Positions 1 to 10,063 of a stretch of DNA of 64,000 nucleotides are shown here, piece after piece. Source of the DNA: Patiria miniata (taxonomy: Eukaryota > Echinodermata > Asteroidea > Valvatida > Asterinidae); assembly GCF_015706575.1 (NCBI RefSeq), contig NW_024037048.1:19346032-19410031 (forward strand). Direction: 5' to 3'. Below the pieces are notes generated by a model. The model saw only the letters and a program-made list of their open reading frames with translations, was not told the origin of the DNA and did not search any database. The position numbers were made by a program, and so were the translations under genes. Position 1 is the first letter of the stretch. Each line of letters starts with the position of its first letter.

Positions 1-393
1 GAAGAATTCAATAAGCATAAATAATGTCAAGCAATATTTACTAATACTAAATGTGTTAAAACTTTTTTCGCTATGGCAGGAGAGATTCATACCCTGGACT
101 CCGTTGCGTGTACACAACAGAGTCCAACCTGGGCTAGGACTAGGGCTAAGTTACACTTACAGTAGACAGGGCTCTGGAGTGCTCTGAAACGTGCAAAACA
201 AAACGGGCAAAGAAAATGTCCTCAGTATTTCACCAACCAAGTTTGGAGACTCAATTCAATTTTTAAAGGAGATTTTTCTTCAATATTTTGCACATAAGAG
301 GGAAGTCAAGTGATTTCAAAATGGGGCTAAATACTAGACTGGTACATGTCCAACCATCATGACCATATGGTCCAACTATTTGAAAAGACTGAC

Positions 394-523
394 CTCTTCA
401 TTCAGTGTCAATAGTCTGGTGGCTTGACTACGGAGAAATGTGTAGTAAATTGAGACTAGTTCCCGCTTCATGCCACATGTTTCTGTAATTCTTTTGGCAT
501 GGTTGATTGATGCAGTACTGAAG
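394..523 (-). CDS. Candidate coding exon, unidentified (copy 1)
   Basis: On the minus strand a 130-nt open segment is bounded by an AG acceptor (after CCAACACAG) and a GT donor (GAAGAG then GTCAGT). It encodes about 43 residues, including AKRITETCGMKREL and ending TRLLTLNEE, and finishes in phase 0. The same exon is open in copies 2 and 3 with a single residue change (IKETCG). In the M-A arrangement it lies about 430 bp upstream of the endophilin exon that starts in phase 0, so splicing to it would keep the frame. The residues do not clearly resemble the endophilin N-terminus, so it may be a diverged first BAR-region exon, part of another gene, or not an exon. I do not recognise the family. 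Confidence 0.35.
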
Positions 524-691
524 CTGTGTTGGACTGGTTGTTTCAGGTGCCAATCTTTTTTCTTGCTTTGCATGTTTTCAATACCATAAGTTTTGGGACT
601 CTCATACACAGTATTGAGAGTCCCAAATTTTCGGACTACACTTACAGTAGTCCGAGTAACTTGGACCATGCTTGGACCCAACTTATCGTCT

Positions 692-1446
692 TTTTAACAT
701 TCAGATTTCACCCTCAAAATGGCCTCCCAATTACTAGATAGGCCACCTGAGGTACAAATAGACATCGATGATTAAGATGGTTGTACTGAAGTTTATTTAC
801 GATCCGGAAGAAAAGTGAAATTTCCCGTTCAATTCTGAGAGCTCCCCTCGCGATCATGAACACGTTAAATTTCCGACTCGTGTTAATGTTTGAACGACGT
901 GACGTAGTCTTCATGCCCAGCATACATTCAATGGTCCCCATATCCCAAGTGCGATTCCGTTACCGAGCGCGAAGCATCGATTATGAAAATGAGTAGACTG
1001 GATCTCGCTTGTGAACACAAGTGGATTTCAAACGGTAAAGGACAATCGGGAACTAGCTTGAACTGGTTTCCGCCCATAAAAGCTGTCCTAGTTCCCGACT
1101 CTCTAGAAATGTACTTGTGTTTACAAACGAGATCCAGTCTACTCATCATCATAATCGATGCATTGCGCTCGGTAACGGAATCGCACTCGGGATATGGGGA
1201 CCATCGAATGTACAATGGACGCTGGGCATGAAGCCACATCGCATCGTTCAAACATTAACATGAGTCTGTAATTGAACGTGTTCACGATCGCAAGGGGAGC
1301 TCTCGGGATTGAATGGGAAATTTCACTTTTCATCCAGATCGTAAGTAAACTTCAGTACAACCATCTTAATTATTGATGTCTACTTGAACCTCAGGTGGCG
1401 TATCTAGTAATTTGGAGGCCGTTTTGAGGGTGAAATCTGATGTTTT
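692..1446. repeat. Giant foldback palindrome P1, copy 1
   Basis: The two halves of this 755-bp stretch are reverse complements, about 370 bp per arm around a centre near 1070. The ends read AACATTCAGATTTCACC on the left and GGTGAAATCTGATGTTT on the right. The arms differ by scattered substitutions and small indels, so this is an aged palindrome and not a simple assembly mirror. It recurs at 28104-28863 and 45208-45964. No coding function is visible, and the short open frames inside are mirror shadows. Confidence 0.85.
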
Positions 1447-1582
1447 TGTTGGGCAATGTTGGGTTTTTGGGTCAAAAGACAAAATTGTGTTGCTTGGCAT
1501 ATACGGGGATTAGCTTGGACCCCACTATCGCCAGACCATGTCCAAATGTTACAAAGGCGATAAGTTGGGTCCAACTTAGCCC

Positions 1583-2062
1583 CATAAATGTGGCCAATTT
1601 ACTGGACTACCTCCGTAAATAAAGGCCACACTTCCACCATGTACAAAAACATGTCAAACTTTGTCAAATTTTGATTTGCACATTTAGGCTTAATTTGTAG
1701 TTTATTTTTGCTTTAGAAGCCTACTCACCCTCTCTTTTAATATAAGCCTAATCAGAAAGTGCTGCCTTTTTCAGATGTCTCTTTTTCGTGAAATTTCCAG
1801 ATTCGTTTGCACACGCTGACGTTCGCGTATCAAAATTTCAACATGAAATTTCACGAAAATTAGACATCTGAAAAAGGCAGCACAAACATGACAAAAGTGA
1901 GCATGGTGAGTAACTTCTAAACCAAAAATAAAGTACAAACTAGGCCTTAATGTGAATATCAAAATTTGACAAAGTTCAATCAACATGTTTTTGTACATGA
2001 TGGACATGGTGGAAGTGTGGCCTTTATTGCGGAGGTAGTCCAGTAAATTGGCCACATTTATG
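1583..2062. mobile_element. Foldback element P2, copy 1
   Basis: A 480-bp inverted repeat starts CATAAATGTGGCCAATTTAC and ends with its complement, CCACATTTATG. The arms are about 230 bp and include the mirrored motif CAGATGTC with GACATCTG near the centre. It is non-coding and looks like a non-autonomous foldback transposon. A left arm of the same family occurs alone at the right end of the window (63736-64000), outside block A, so the family is interspersed and not just part of the duplication. Confidence 0.8.
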
Positions 2063-2192
2063 CCGGCTAGGGTCCAACTACAAGTTAGGCTACGGTCCGC
2101 GGACTACACTTGAACCTTCAATTAACACCATGACCATGATTTTGAACACCCGAATCCCACCCGACATAATTTGCTGACCTATCTCGAACACT

Positions 2193-2402
2193 CTATCTGG
2201 CAAGAGCATCGTCACGATAACCCCAGTCCAACCGAGGGATTCCTTCTGCCAAAATCGCTTCATTCTCTACAGCTGCGGCTATTTCCTTATCGAATATCAC
2301 CTTCAGTTCCTTCCACTTTGTCATGTTTGTGAACAACAATTTTGCTCCATCAGGCATGTCTGGTTGTTGTGTATTTATTTTAGCCACGCAGCGTGGCGCC
2401 AC
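2193..2402 (-). CDS. Hypothetical open frame, possibly coding remnant
   Basis: A 69-codon minus-strand frame contains the segment MTKWKELKVIFDKEIAAAVE, which looks like an ordinary charged helical protein. It lies between the foldback elements and the C1q promoter. The frame is whole only in copy 1. Copies 2 and 3 carry short insertions inside it that break or alter it (for example around 29761 and 46795). I recognise no family, and conservation does not favour coding. It could be an old exon fragment or chance. Confidence 0.2.
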   Translation of the reverse strand: MAPRCVAKINTQQPDMPDGAKLLFTNMTKWKELKVIFDKEIAAAVENEAILAEGIPRLDWGYRDDALAR

Positions 2403-3283
2403 CTATTGTCCGACAGTGTCCATGATCGTCTGGTTTGAACAGCGCCCCCATTGGACGATTTTTTTTTTTAAATATAAAATGTAATCTCAATGCCAAAACT
2501 GATCTGATTGTATGCGTGCAGTCACCATTGGAGTGCCCTGGATATGCAGGGACAGGATAGGATGCGCATAGTTCACCGAAGTTCATGTTGTTTTGTCCTG
2601 GTGGATTCATTCCCATGCATTGTGTATTTCCTCAAAGTCCCTGTCAAAGCGGTCATTACGCCTAACCACTGATTTCCTGCTAAAACTTGTTTTTGCAAAC
2701 AATCCTGACTCTGTATTGTAGAGAAGATGCAAGTGTACAGTACACTATTTGTCTGGGGTTGATTGTGTGGGTGTGTGTGGAGGGGGGGGGGGGCTGAACC
2801 TCATTTGGCGCTATGGGGGCGCTCCCATCCCGGCACCCCCTTCTCTCTATAGATTTCATGAATCAATCGAGGGAAGGCCGGATGAGAAGCATCGATTTAA
2901 AACCAGTCGTCTTCTCTCCACATCTGATTTAGTTATTCCAACTACTGATTTTGCTGCCGTGACCCACCCCTCCCCGTCAGCCAGCCTTGTTAAATAAAAA
3001 AGTCATAACTCAACATTAGACCTTACACAATAACTAGACAATAGCTGGACAATTTAGTGTGCTAGTTCTCATGTTGGTTTGTTCTAAAATGAAGCCCATT
3101 TTAACAATGTGTGTAACCTTAACTGCCCATTACACATAATTGATTTTCATGTACTGAATCAATTTGATGGTGACTACATACAAAACAAAAAACACACTGA
3201 GTATATACTTCTACTACCCCGGCTGAGACTCAAACCATGGAGAAATTATACAGCGCAAACTGATCACGAGTAAATCACGGCAG

Positions 3284-3560
3284 GTGTACGTCATTATTCT
3301 ATCCACCAATCACAGTTACTCGGTGACTAGCGGTCACCACAAGTGCCGGGATGTAGTTTTGCGTGTCAATCACAAATCACGTGTTTTGGATTTGTCACCG
3401 ACATCGATACAGTATCAACCAATAGGATGTGGCTATTTCAGTGTCGGTGACACAAGTTTGTATGGGTGACTTTAATAGCCTCAACGATATTACATGAATT
3501 TCGTCTCATTAATATGAAGCGAGTCGGTGATGTGTGATTGACAGTCCCTCAGTCACTGCT
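3284..3560 (+). promoter_or_regulatory. Probable C1q-gene promoter, copy 1
   Basis: Upstream of the first spliced non-coding exon there are CCAAT-type motifs (ACCAATCACAG near 3306 and ACCAATAGGATG near 3418) and an E-box CACGTG near 3379. An inverted pair, TTGTCACCGACA and TGTCGGTGACACAA, also occurs (about 3386-3455). No clear TATA box stands at the expected place. The stretch is kept in copies 2 (about 30760-30990) and 3 (about 47780-48020). A promoter is inferred from position and motifs only. Confidence 0.45.
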
Positions 3561-3683
3561 CAGGAAATCGATTCCAAGATTTAAGGCAGATGCGGGCCGC
3601 TTCTCCCCTCACAGCTCGTCACGTCTAGCTCCTTCGGACGACAACCAGAGAGAGAACTGATTGCAAGAACAAGATTGTGCTCG
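3541..3683 (+). other. 5' non-coding exon 1 of C1q-type gene, copy 1
   Basis: The segment ends AGATTGTGCTCG followed by the strong donor GTGAGTG. Its start is not defined and is set here at the conserved GTGTGATTGACAG region. It holds a short upstream reading frame (ATG near 3589) ending within the exon, so the main protein starts later. The exon and donor are conserved in copies 2 and 3. Assignment to the C1q gene rests on strand, order and splice signals. Confidence 0.5.
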
Positions 3684-4078
3684 GTGAGTGTTTGAAACAA
3701 TTATGTTTTTTCCCCTGAAACAATGTGCCTTCTTGCACGTAGTTTGAATCAACGTGGGATTGAAATTCCGAAGATTATTGCTGACACTGTTTCCAAACAG
3801 CGAGCGTGGTAGTAGGCTTGAGCCTCGCTTCTTTGTAAGCTTGTGATGTGTAGTTGCTTGAGGAGTGAGGACTGAACAACAAAATGTTTATGAACAAATT
3901 AAATTGGAATTGAAACTGATCTTGCGTGACTATGATACCGATGCTGTTGCACGATAACTAACAGCCAAACCAGCACGGTCCGAACCGCCACAATTAGTGA
4001 TCGTCATTTACAATCAAACATTGTTGGATAAAAGCGAGACTAGTTGGAATAAACACTCTATAGCCTCACAGTTATAGG

Positions 4079-4154
4079 ACGCAAATACTAACAGACCGGA
4101 TGATCATGCACTTCGTACTAAGTGCATGATCATCCGGTCTGTTAGTATTTGCGT
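4079..4154. repeat. Perfect hairpin, 35-bp arms, copy 1 only
   Basis: Left arm 4079-4113 and right arm 4120-4154 are exact reverse complements with a 6-nt loop (CGTACT). The left arm begins ACGCAAATACTAACAG. Copies 2 (31537) and 3 (48556) hold only the left arm followed by ordinary sequence (TTAGTTTTATTC). The mirror is therefore private to copy 1 and young. It could be a real palindromic duplication or a read or assembly foldback. Confidence 0.9.
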
Positions 4155-4840
4155 ACGGTTTTCTTCAAGTTCAAATTGTTTAATCTAGCTGGGTTCATTT
4201 GTAGAAATCATGCATAGAACTGATGTTTGTACAAGTTACTCAGATCAGTCCTTCTGCTCTGCTGTTCATCTTAAAATTTGAAGCAAAAGCTCTCGGACGA
4301 ATTCAGTCATGTTTGCATGTAGGGTTCCACTCAGCATGCAACTGAGATTCTGTTGAATATTTTGGGACAAAGCAATATTGGTATTTGGCTTAATATTTCG
4401 AATGTTTTTGGTTGTGTTATTGGTACAGATTTTCACAAATCCCAAATGTTAAGAGTCACGTTTCAGTTGGCAAACAGATGGTGGCTTACTAGAGCCAAAC
4501 CGGTGCGCTTATTTCCCATCCGGAAAATAAATCTTTATGTAACGACTGTAACTTGACTGCGGTAGTCCAGCTGTAATGTTTGCGCCTCTACTTCCTTGGT
4601 ATGAGATCGATTTCCCTCACTAATGCAGAAACTGTAGGCTCATTGTGATTCCTATAGCCACAAGTTCAAGCAACCTTGAACCAGTTAGAGGAACATAGGA
4701 TCAATTGCTCACAATCTTAAGTATAATGCAGTACAACTCACTTTTTGAACTTTAAGCTTAGTTGATGCTATACATTTGACAAAAACAGATAAATTAAAGG
4801 GATTATTTTTTTAAGTTCTTGTCACCGAATTTCGTTGCTA

Positions 4841-5013
4841 CAATCCCGGCCAAAATGGTTGGGACACTTCCTGAGCCTGCCACGGTCACCCACTCCCCCG
4901 CTCCCCCGGTCAATGTTGTTCTCTCCAGCTGATGGAGCACACACCGCGCAATGAGCGACAACACTGAACGGGGGCCGGGGAGTTGGGGGCCCAGCGAGAT
5001 TTGGCAAGAATTG
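4841..5013. mobile_element. GC-rich MITE with 14-18 bp inverted ends, copy 1
   Basis: The ends read CAATCCCGGCCAAA and, on the right, TTTGGCAAGAATTG (TTTGGCCAGGATTG in copies 2 and 3), each flanked by TA. Unit beta at about 8885 keeps the uninterrupted site (TTTCGTTGCTAACACACG), so this is a filled site beside an empty paralogous site. At about 173 bp with no coding frame, it is probably a Tc1/mariner-type miniature element. It is more GC-rich than its surroundings. Other copies: 32235-32406 and 49271-49442. Confidence 0.65.
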
Positions 5014-5471
5014 TAGCACACGTTCATTGTCTGCCCACTGGCACTATGTCGAAAACATCTTCATTTTTTTCAGATGATATATCAGGCTGAACAATTCACA
5101 GTGTATATGTGATACCGGTCTCTTCACTTTGAGCATCGCAAAGTTTCTGTCATTAAATCGGTATAGGTACTTTTTTTCCCGGCAATTATATAATTTATTT
5201 GTGTGATAATTACTTCGTTTGATTCGAAAATAGCAAAGCCTTCCAAAAGAGACATGAATGTTCCTCGCGCTTGAGTCCAGACAGGACCGTTGGAGAACGC
5301 ATTCTGTTTGAAATGAATAATCAAACCAAATTAAATTTCACTCGACAGAGGCTTTTTTTGGGAGGGGGGCATTGAGAACTTTTGAAATTCAGTTATGCCT
5401 CCCCACCATCCCCCAAGTTATCTCCTGGAGGATTTTTAATGACTCATATTTTTATTGGTATTTGTTTTCAG

Positions 5472-5532
5472 CCAGCAATCCGCTCGAGTGTTGAGGAGTG
5501 CTTCCGCGATAGAATTCAAGAACTGTGCTTAG
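5472..5532 (+). other. 5' non-coding exon 2 of C1q-type gene, copy 1
   Basis: A 61-nt exon is bounded by TTTGTTTTCAG and the donor GTGAGTG. It contains GTGTTGAGGAGTGCTTCCG and GATAGAATTCAAGAAC, and has no ATG. It is clearly homologous to exon 3 at 11132-11193, so the two arose by duplication of the unit. Copies at 32863-32923 and 49898-49958 keep both splice sites. Confidence 0.65.
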
Positions 5533-5745
5533 GTGAGTGTCTGTTTGACATTTTCTTCATTCAAGCATCGTAATAAAGCGGTGATATGGTGGGAAACTGT
5601 ATCTTTTTTCTATTCATTTACATGCAAAAAGTTTTTGGTCACAGTTATAAACAGAAAACGTCATTCGAACAAAAGAAGTGTGCAAATCTACACTCACTGT
5701 ACACACATGCCTCACATTTTGGCCAATCGCTGCTATGAACACAGT

Positions 5746-6371
5746 CCAGGCGCGGTTCTAATTTTGTCTATCCGAAAAGTTTGCCATAGAAATGCATACA
5801 CAACATACCGGATGTGATTTCTTTTTCATTGCGGACCATGTGGACAAATTTTGAGCGTCGAATGATATGTATTGCGACCCTTCGTGAATTCGAAACGGAG
5901 CCTGAGCAACGCCCTGGCGGGAGTTGAAAATTTACAAAACACTGGTTTTACAGATTTTCCTACATTATTATACTTTTCAACCAAAAAATGGGCGCCGCAT
6001 TTATGAATGAGAATAAAAGAGTGACGAATGACTCAGTCTTAACGGCCGTTTCAAACCTTGCAGGGTCGTGGCCGTGACGCCTTGCCGGTCACAGGTCACG
6101 CAAAATCTATCCAATCAGAGCGTTGATTCATCAGCCCTTCCCAGGGTCCTGTTTGCAGGGCGGGGGTACGAGCGACCGCTCCCCATAGAAAATAATGACA
6201 CGAGCCCCCCCCCCCCCCCCCCCCCCCCCCCCACGTATTGATTTTCAGAGGCCTAAGTGTCCGGAGAAAATAACCAGTCTACATTTCAGCACGCTTCCCT
6301 GGGAAAAAAAACTGGATTCACCTTGCTAGCCCCCCCCCCCCCCCAAGTATTGGCTCTAGAACCGCGCCTGG
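5746..6371. mobile_element. TIR element CCAGGCGCGGTTCTA, copy 1 (rearranged interior)
   Basis: The ends CCAGGCGCGGTTCTA and TAGAACCGCGCCTGG are perfect 15-bp inverted repeats, and AACACA lies just outside on both sides (probable target duplication, not exactly abutting). Inside are long C runs, including one of about 30 at 6207-6232. Copy 1 carries TTCCCAGGGTCCTGTTTGCA with a following GTACGAGCG in the opposite sense to copies 2 and 3, plus about 330 bp not present there. No transposase is visible. Confidence 0.7.
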
Positions 6372-6824
6372 AACACACCTTTTTGAACCGTAGCCTTTTT
6401 GTTCGTGGCCTTTGAATCAACATGCGATTCAGTTTCAAATTCTCCCTATTATAACTAACTTCGTTCGATGACGTCACAATGCTGAATTGTCGCAAAGACG
6501 TTTGGGTCATTCAAAGAATATCTATGGCTGCAGACCAGCAAATAAACTGCCATGGACCTCAGTGATAAATACCCCACTTGTAAAGATCAGGACAAATACT
6601 CACAACTCTCCAAGGTGTTTGAGACACCCATCAAATTACAGCTTATTTCATCATCTTTCATTGTCTGTTCAAATGTTGCGGTATAATCCGATGACCTTTT
6701 GGAACAAAAATTCCATCCAAAGATGATGACCCTGTAGTCCTGTACCCCATCGCCCAAGGCACAATCTTTCACCTCACAAAACACCGAACACTCAGGTTTA
6801 TTAGGACAAAAGATATTGCTCAAA

Positions 6825-6950
6825 CGGGGGCGGTCCTGGAATTTTTGCAGGGGGAGGGTCAGGCTCCTAAAAAAAATATGTGATATATTTGTGTGTGTGT
6901 TTCACAGCGAGGGCTGGGGGGGGGCCTCCCCACCCTCTGGATCCGCGCCT
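6825..6950. mobile_element. MITE with GGATCC-containing ends, copy 1
   Basis: In copies 2 and 3 the ends read CAGGGGCGGATCCAGG and TCTGGATCCGCG. Copy 1 has a slightly decayed left end. TCAAA repeats on both flanks (GCTCAAAC and TCAAACT), as expected for a short target duplication. The interior carries a G run followed by a C run and a TG microsatellite. About 60 bp of interior found in the other copies is missing here. Confidence 0.65.
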
Positions 6951-6997
6951 ATCAAACTATTTTGTCAAATTTTGACCTGAAATGCTTGTAATTTGAT

Positions 6998-7330
6998 GTA
7001 TGATGACGTCATGACGACGTCACTAAAATATCCACATCTTCACACTAAGGTTCATGTTCATATCAGGTTTCGTCTTTCAGCAACTCCTCTCAACATTTTA
7101 AATTCACCTAAATTTGACCTACCAGTAACCCCGGAAGGAAAGGTCAGACGACTTTACCTTCGAATATCAACAATGTTTATTAATCTATAGTCAATCAGAT
7201 TTCAAAGTGTGAAAATGATTGTTCATTTGGTATATGAGGTTTTGCAGTGAAATTGCTTGTAATTAAATACCTGATGACGTCATTACGACGTCAGAGTATA
7301 AAAAGGTATACCTCTGATTCAGTGTTGATG
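6998..7330 (+). promoter_or_regulatory. CRE-TATA promoter-like site in C1q intron, copy 1
   Basis: Two related modules are seen. The first (7004-7023) is TGACGTCATGACGACGTCAC, a full CRE/ATF palindrome plus a second CGACGTCA. The second (7275-7305) has TGACGTCA, a further CGACGTCA and then TATAAAAAG at 7297-7305. A start site would be expected near 7325-7335. A further TGACGTCA lies at 6469-6476. The module sequence GCTTGTAATT precedes both, so one duplicated from the other. The TATA-linked module is kept at 34604-34639 and 51668-51701. An alternative promoter for the C1q gene is inferred. Confidence 0.5.
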
Positions 7331-7387
7331 TTTGTAAAGGTTTGAAGTTTGTACTGTTCAGAAGAAAAGTCGCAGATAATTATTGTC

Positions 7388-7421
7388 AGAAAAAAAAACA
7401 AGAAAGAAAGAAAGAAAGAAA
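7388..7421. repeat. (GAAA)n microsatellite
   Basis: A short run of AAGAAAG-type repeats follows an A tract. It is shorter and altered in copies 2 (34733-34762) and 3. Confidence 0.7.
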
Positions 7422-8194
7422 TTTCTGAACATTTCCAAACAATGATCGGGTAGTACCCGATCACCCAAATATATCAGGGTTTTGTTGTTCGGAATGAAGA
7501 ATTCCTGTCTGACATTATTTCCGCCTCTACTTTCATTTTGCACGCTTCAAACTAAATTATTGTTCACATACTGACTGGTTTAGTTTTTGAAAAAGTTGAA
7601 ATCTTGTCACTATAATGGATAGCACACTGTACATTCACGGAAAGTTGTATTGTCAAAACAAAGGTTATCAGTAGGACTTTTTCTAGTCATATCTGCTTGC
7701 AGTTTTTTGAAGAGTTTAAAACATCAAGTTCCCTGCTGATTTCAGAATAGTTTCAACTGATTGTGATTAATGCTTCAACAAATTCACGCACTTTTAATAC
7801 TTTAAAGAAGTGTTTTTCTTTTGTCTAAAGAAGACATATAGCGAAAGATTCATCCTTTATAAATAACCTCACCCATAAAATCAGTATGATCAACCACCCC
7901 TTCTTTTCTTCCTCATTTTGCCATTTTAATTTTATCACTTTGATTTGAAAACATGCGATGTACTCACACTGTTTCCCGACAATCAGTAATTCAGGATCAA
8001 CAGTTATGGGGGAGTTGGCCACGGAAGAACGTTTTTCAGTAAATCCGGACATCAAAAACATGCTTGTCTTATTGTGTGTTATTGCTCAAGCAGTACCCTT
8101 TCAACTTTGTCATTTCGCTAGAGTTCACAGTGCGCTTTGATCATCAAGTTTCATTCAATCATCGCAGGATGAACGAGTCATGAATATAGAGGGC

Positions 8195-8965
8195 GCAAAT
8201 ACAAACGGACCGGACCGTGATGATGCACACAGTTTTATACAAATTCAAATTGCTTAACTGGGTGAATTTTTAGAAATCATGTATAGAGTTGGTGTTTGTA
8301 CAAATTACTCAGGCTGTCTGTTCGCCTGAAGAGATTGAAGCAAAAGCTCTCGATGAATTCACTCATGTATTTGCATGTAGGGTTCCACTCCGCATGCAGC
8401 TGAGATTCTGTTGGATATTTGGACAAACAGCCATATCGATTTTTGGCTTATTTTTCGAAAGTTTTTGGTGATTGGTACAGATTTTCTGAAAATCTGAAAT
8501 ATTTTGTGAGACAACTTTCAGTTGACAAACAGATGGTGGCTTACTAGAGCCAAACCGGTGCGCTGATTTCCCATCCGGAAAATAAATCTTTATTGAACGA
8601 CTGTAACTTGACTGCGGTAGTCCAGCTGTAGTGTTTGCGCCCCTACTTCCTTGGTATGAGATCGATTTCCCCCACAAATACAGAAACTGTATGCTCATTG
8701 TGATTCCTATAACTACAAGTTCAAGCAACCTTGAACAGTTAGAGGAACATATGATCAATTGCTCACAATCTTAGGTATGATGCAGCACAACTTACTTTTG
8801 AACATTTAGCTTAGTTGATGCTATACATTTGACCAAAACAGATAAATTAAAGGGATTATTTTTTTGGTTCTTGTCACTGAATTTCGTTGCTAACACACGT
8901 TAATAGTCTGCCCACCGGCACACTATTTCGAAAACGTCTTCAGTTTTTTTTAAGACGATATATAT
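8195..8965 (+). repeat. Internal repeat unit beta, copy 1
   Basis: This is the second of the three related units, matching alpha from GCAAATACAAACGGACCGG through ATCCGGAAAATAAATCTTTA to the CGTTGCTAACACACG site. It lacks the GC-rich MITE found in alpha and ends before any recognisable exon, so it seems to have lost the small 5' exon. Equivalents start near 35444 and 52513. Confidence 0.65.
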
Positions 8966-9738
8966 TGTCTGATATAACACTATACAAACATGAAATAATT
9001 CAGTGTCAAAAACAAAGCTGTTCAGACTCGACTGGTTTTGAATCAAATTTTGGGAGCATTTTTTTTAAAGAGCTCATTACATCAAGTTCCCTGCTGTGAT
9101 TCAGAATAGTTGAAATTGATCGGGATTCGCACTTATTCAAAATAATTCACGCACTTGTAATAGTTCAGGTAAAAAATTACTGCATTAACATTTTGATTTA
9201 AAGAAAACAATCTTGCGAATGTTCGACTCTTTAACCTAAACAGTATATAGGTATGATCAACCACCCCCTTATTTTTTGCCTCGTTTTTTCCCTGTTTAAT
9301 TTATCATTTTAATTTTTAAACATGAATCGATGTACTCACATTGTATTCCGGCAATCACTCAAACTAATTCAGGATGAAGAGTTATGGAGAAGTTGGTCAC
9401 GGAAGAACGTTCATCAGGAAATCCGGACAACTCAAACATGCCTGTCTTATTTTGTGTTATCATTTATGTGGATACTCAGTACCCTTTGAACTTTGTTGTT
9501 AAACTGTGTCATTTCGCTAGAGTTCACAGTGCGCCATTCCGGTTTCATCACCAAACATTCAAGCATTGTAGGATGAACGTGTCACTGAATAAAGAGGGCG
9601 CAAACACAAACGGACCGGATCCTGATGATGCTCACAGTTTTATTCGTGTTCAAATTGCTTTATCTAGTTGGATTCATTTGTAGCAATCATGTACAGCGTT
9701 GATGTCTGTGCACATTATTCGTCCCTTCTGTTCCCTGT

Positions 9739-10063
9739 CAAGGGCGGATCCAGAACACAATTTTTTGGGGGGTAGCCCCCCCCCAAAAAAAAAAAATTGG
9801 TCCCCGGAAAGTGGGTCCAAAAATTACAGCGTGGGGTTCAGGGCCCGCTTAATCATGGGCCCCGAATTGTTTGTAATTCTAAATGCTCTGTGGCGATATG
9901 AGGAAATTCCTGACCACTTTAACCATTCTTTGTTTCGAAAAGATGATAGTGTACCCACCGCCTGCCTTTATTGCGACGTCACTTAAAAACAAAACTTGGG
10001 TGTTTTTTTTTGGGGGGGGGGGGTGGCCCCCCTCCCCCCTCCCCCCCCCCCCGATCCGCCTTG
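9739..10063. mobile_element. MITE CAAGGGCGGATCC, copy 1
   Basis: The left end is CAAGGGCGGATCC and the right end GATCCGCCTTG, with G and C runs just inside each end and no coding frame. It interrupts unit gamma between CTTCTGTTCC and CGCTGTTTGTCTT, a site that is continuous in unit alpha. Copy 3 is at 54054-54366. In copy 2 only the left end survives. Confidence 0.7.

Larger units (their letters stand above)
4081..5532 (+). repeat. Internal repeat unit alpha (carries exon 2), copy 1
   Basis: This is the first of three related units inside block A. The others begin at 8195 and 9600. Shared landmarks are GCAAATAC-type starts, the TTGCATG-GGTTCCACTC motif, AAACCGGTGCGCT, ATCCGGAA and TTCCTTGGTATGAGATCGAT. 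Alpha and gamma each end in a homologous small spliced exon, so the 5' exons multiplied together with the unit. Confidence 0.75.

Noticed and set aside
983-1231. Paired open frames on both strands
   Set aside because: They are mirror translations of the P1 palindrome.
3284-3469. 61-codon frame in the promoter region
   Set aside because: It covers CCAAT and CACGTG motifs upstream of the first exon and resembles no protein; conservation reflects the duplication.
4841-5013. GC-rich stretch as a coding exon
   Set aside because: Minus-strand frames are open but different in each copy, and inverted ends with TA flanks explain it as a MITE.
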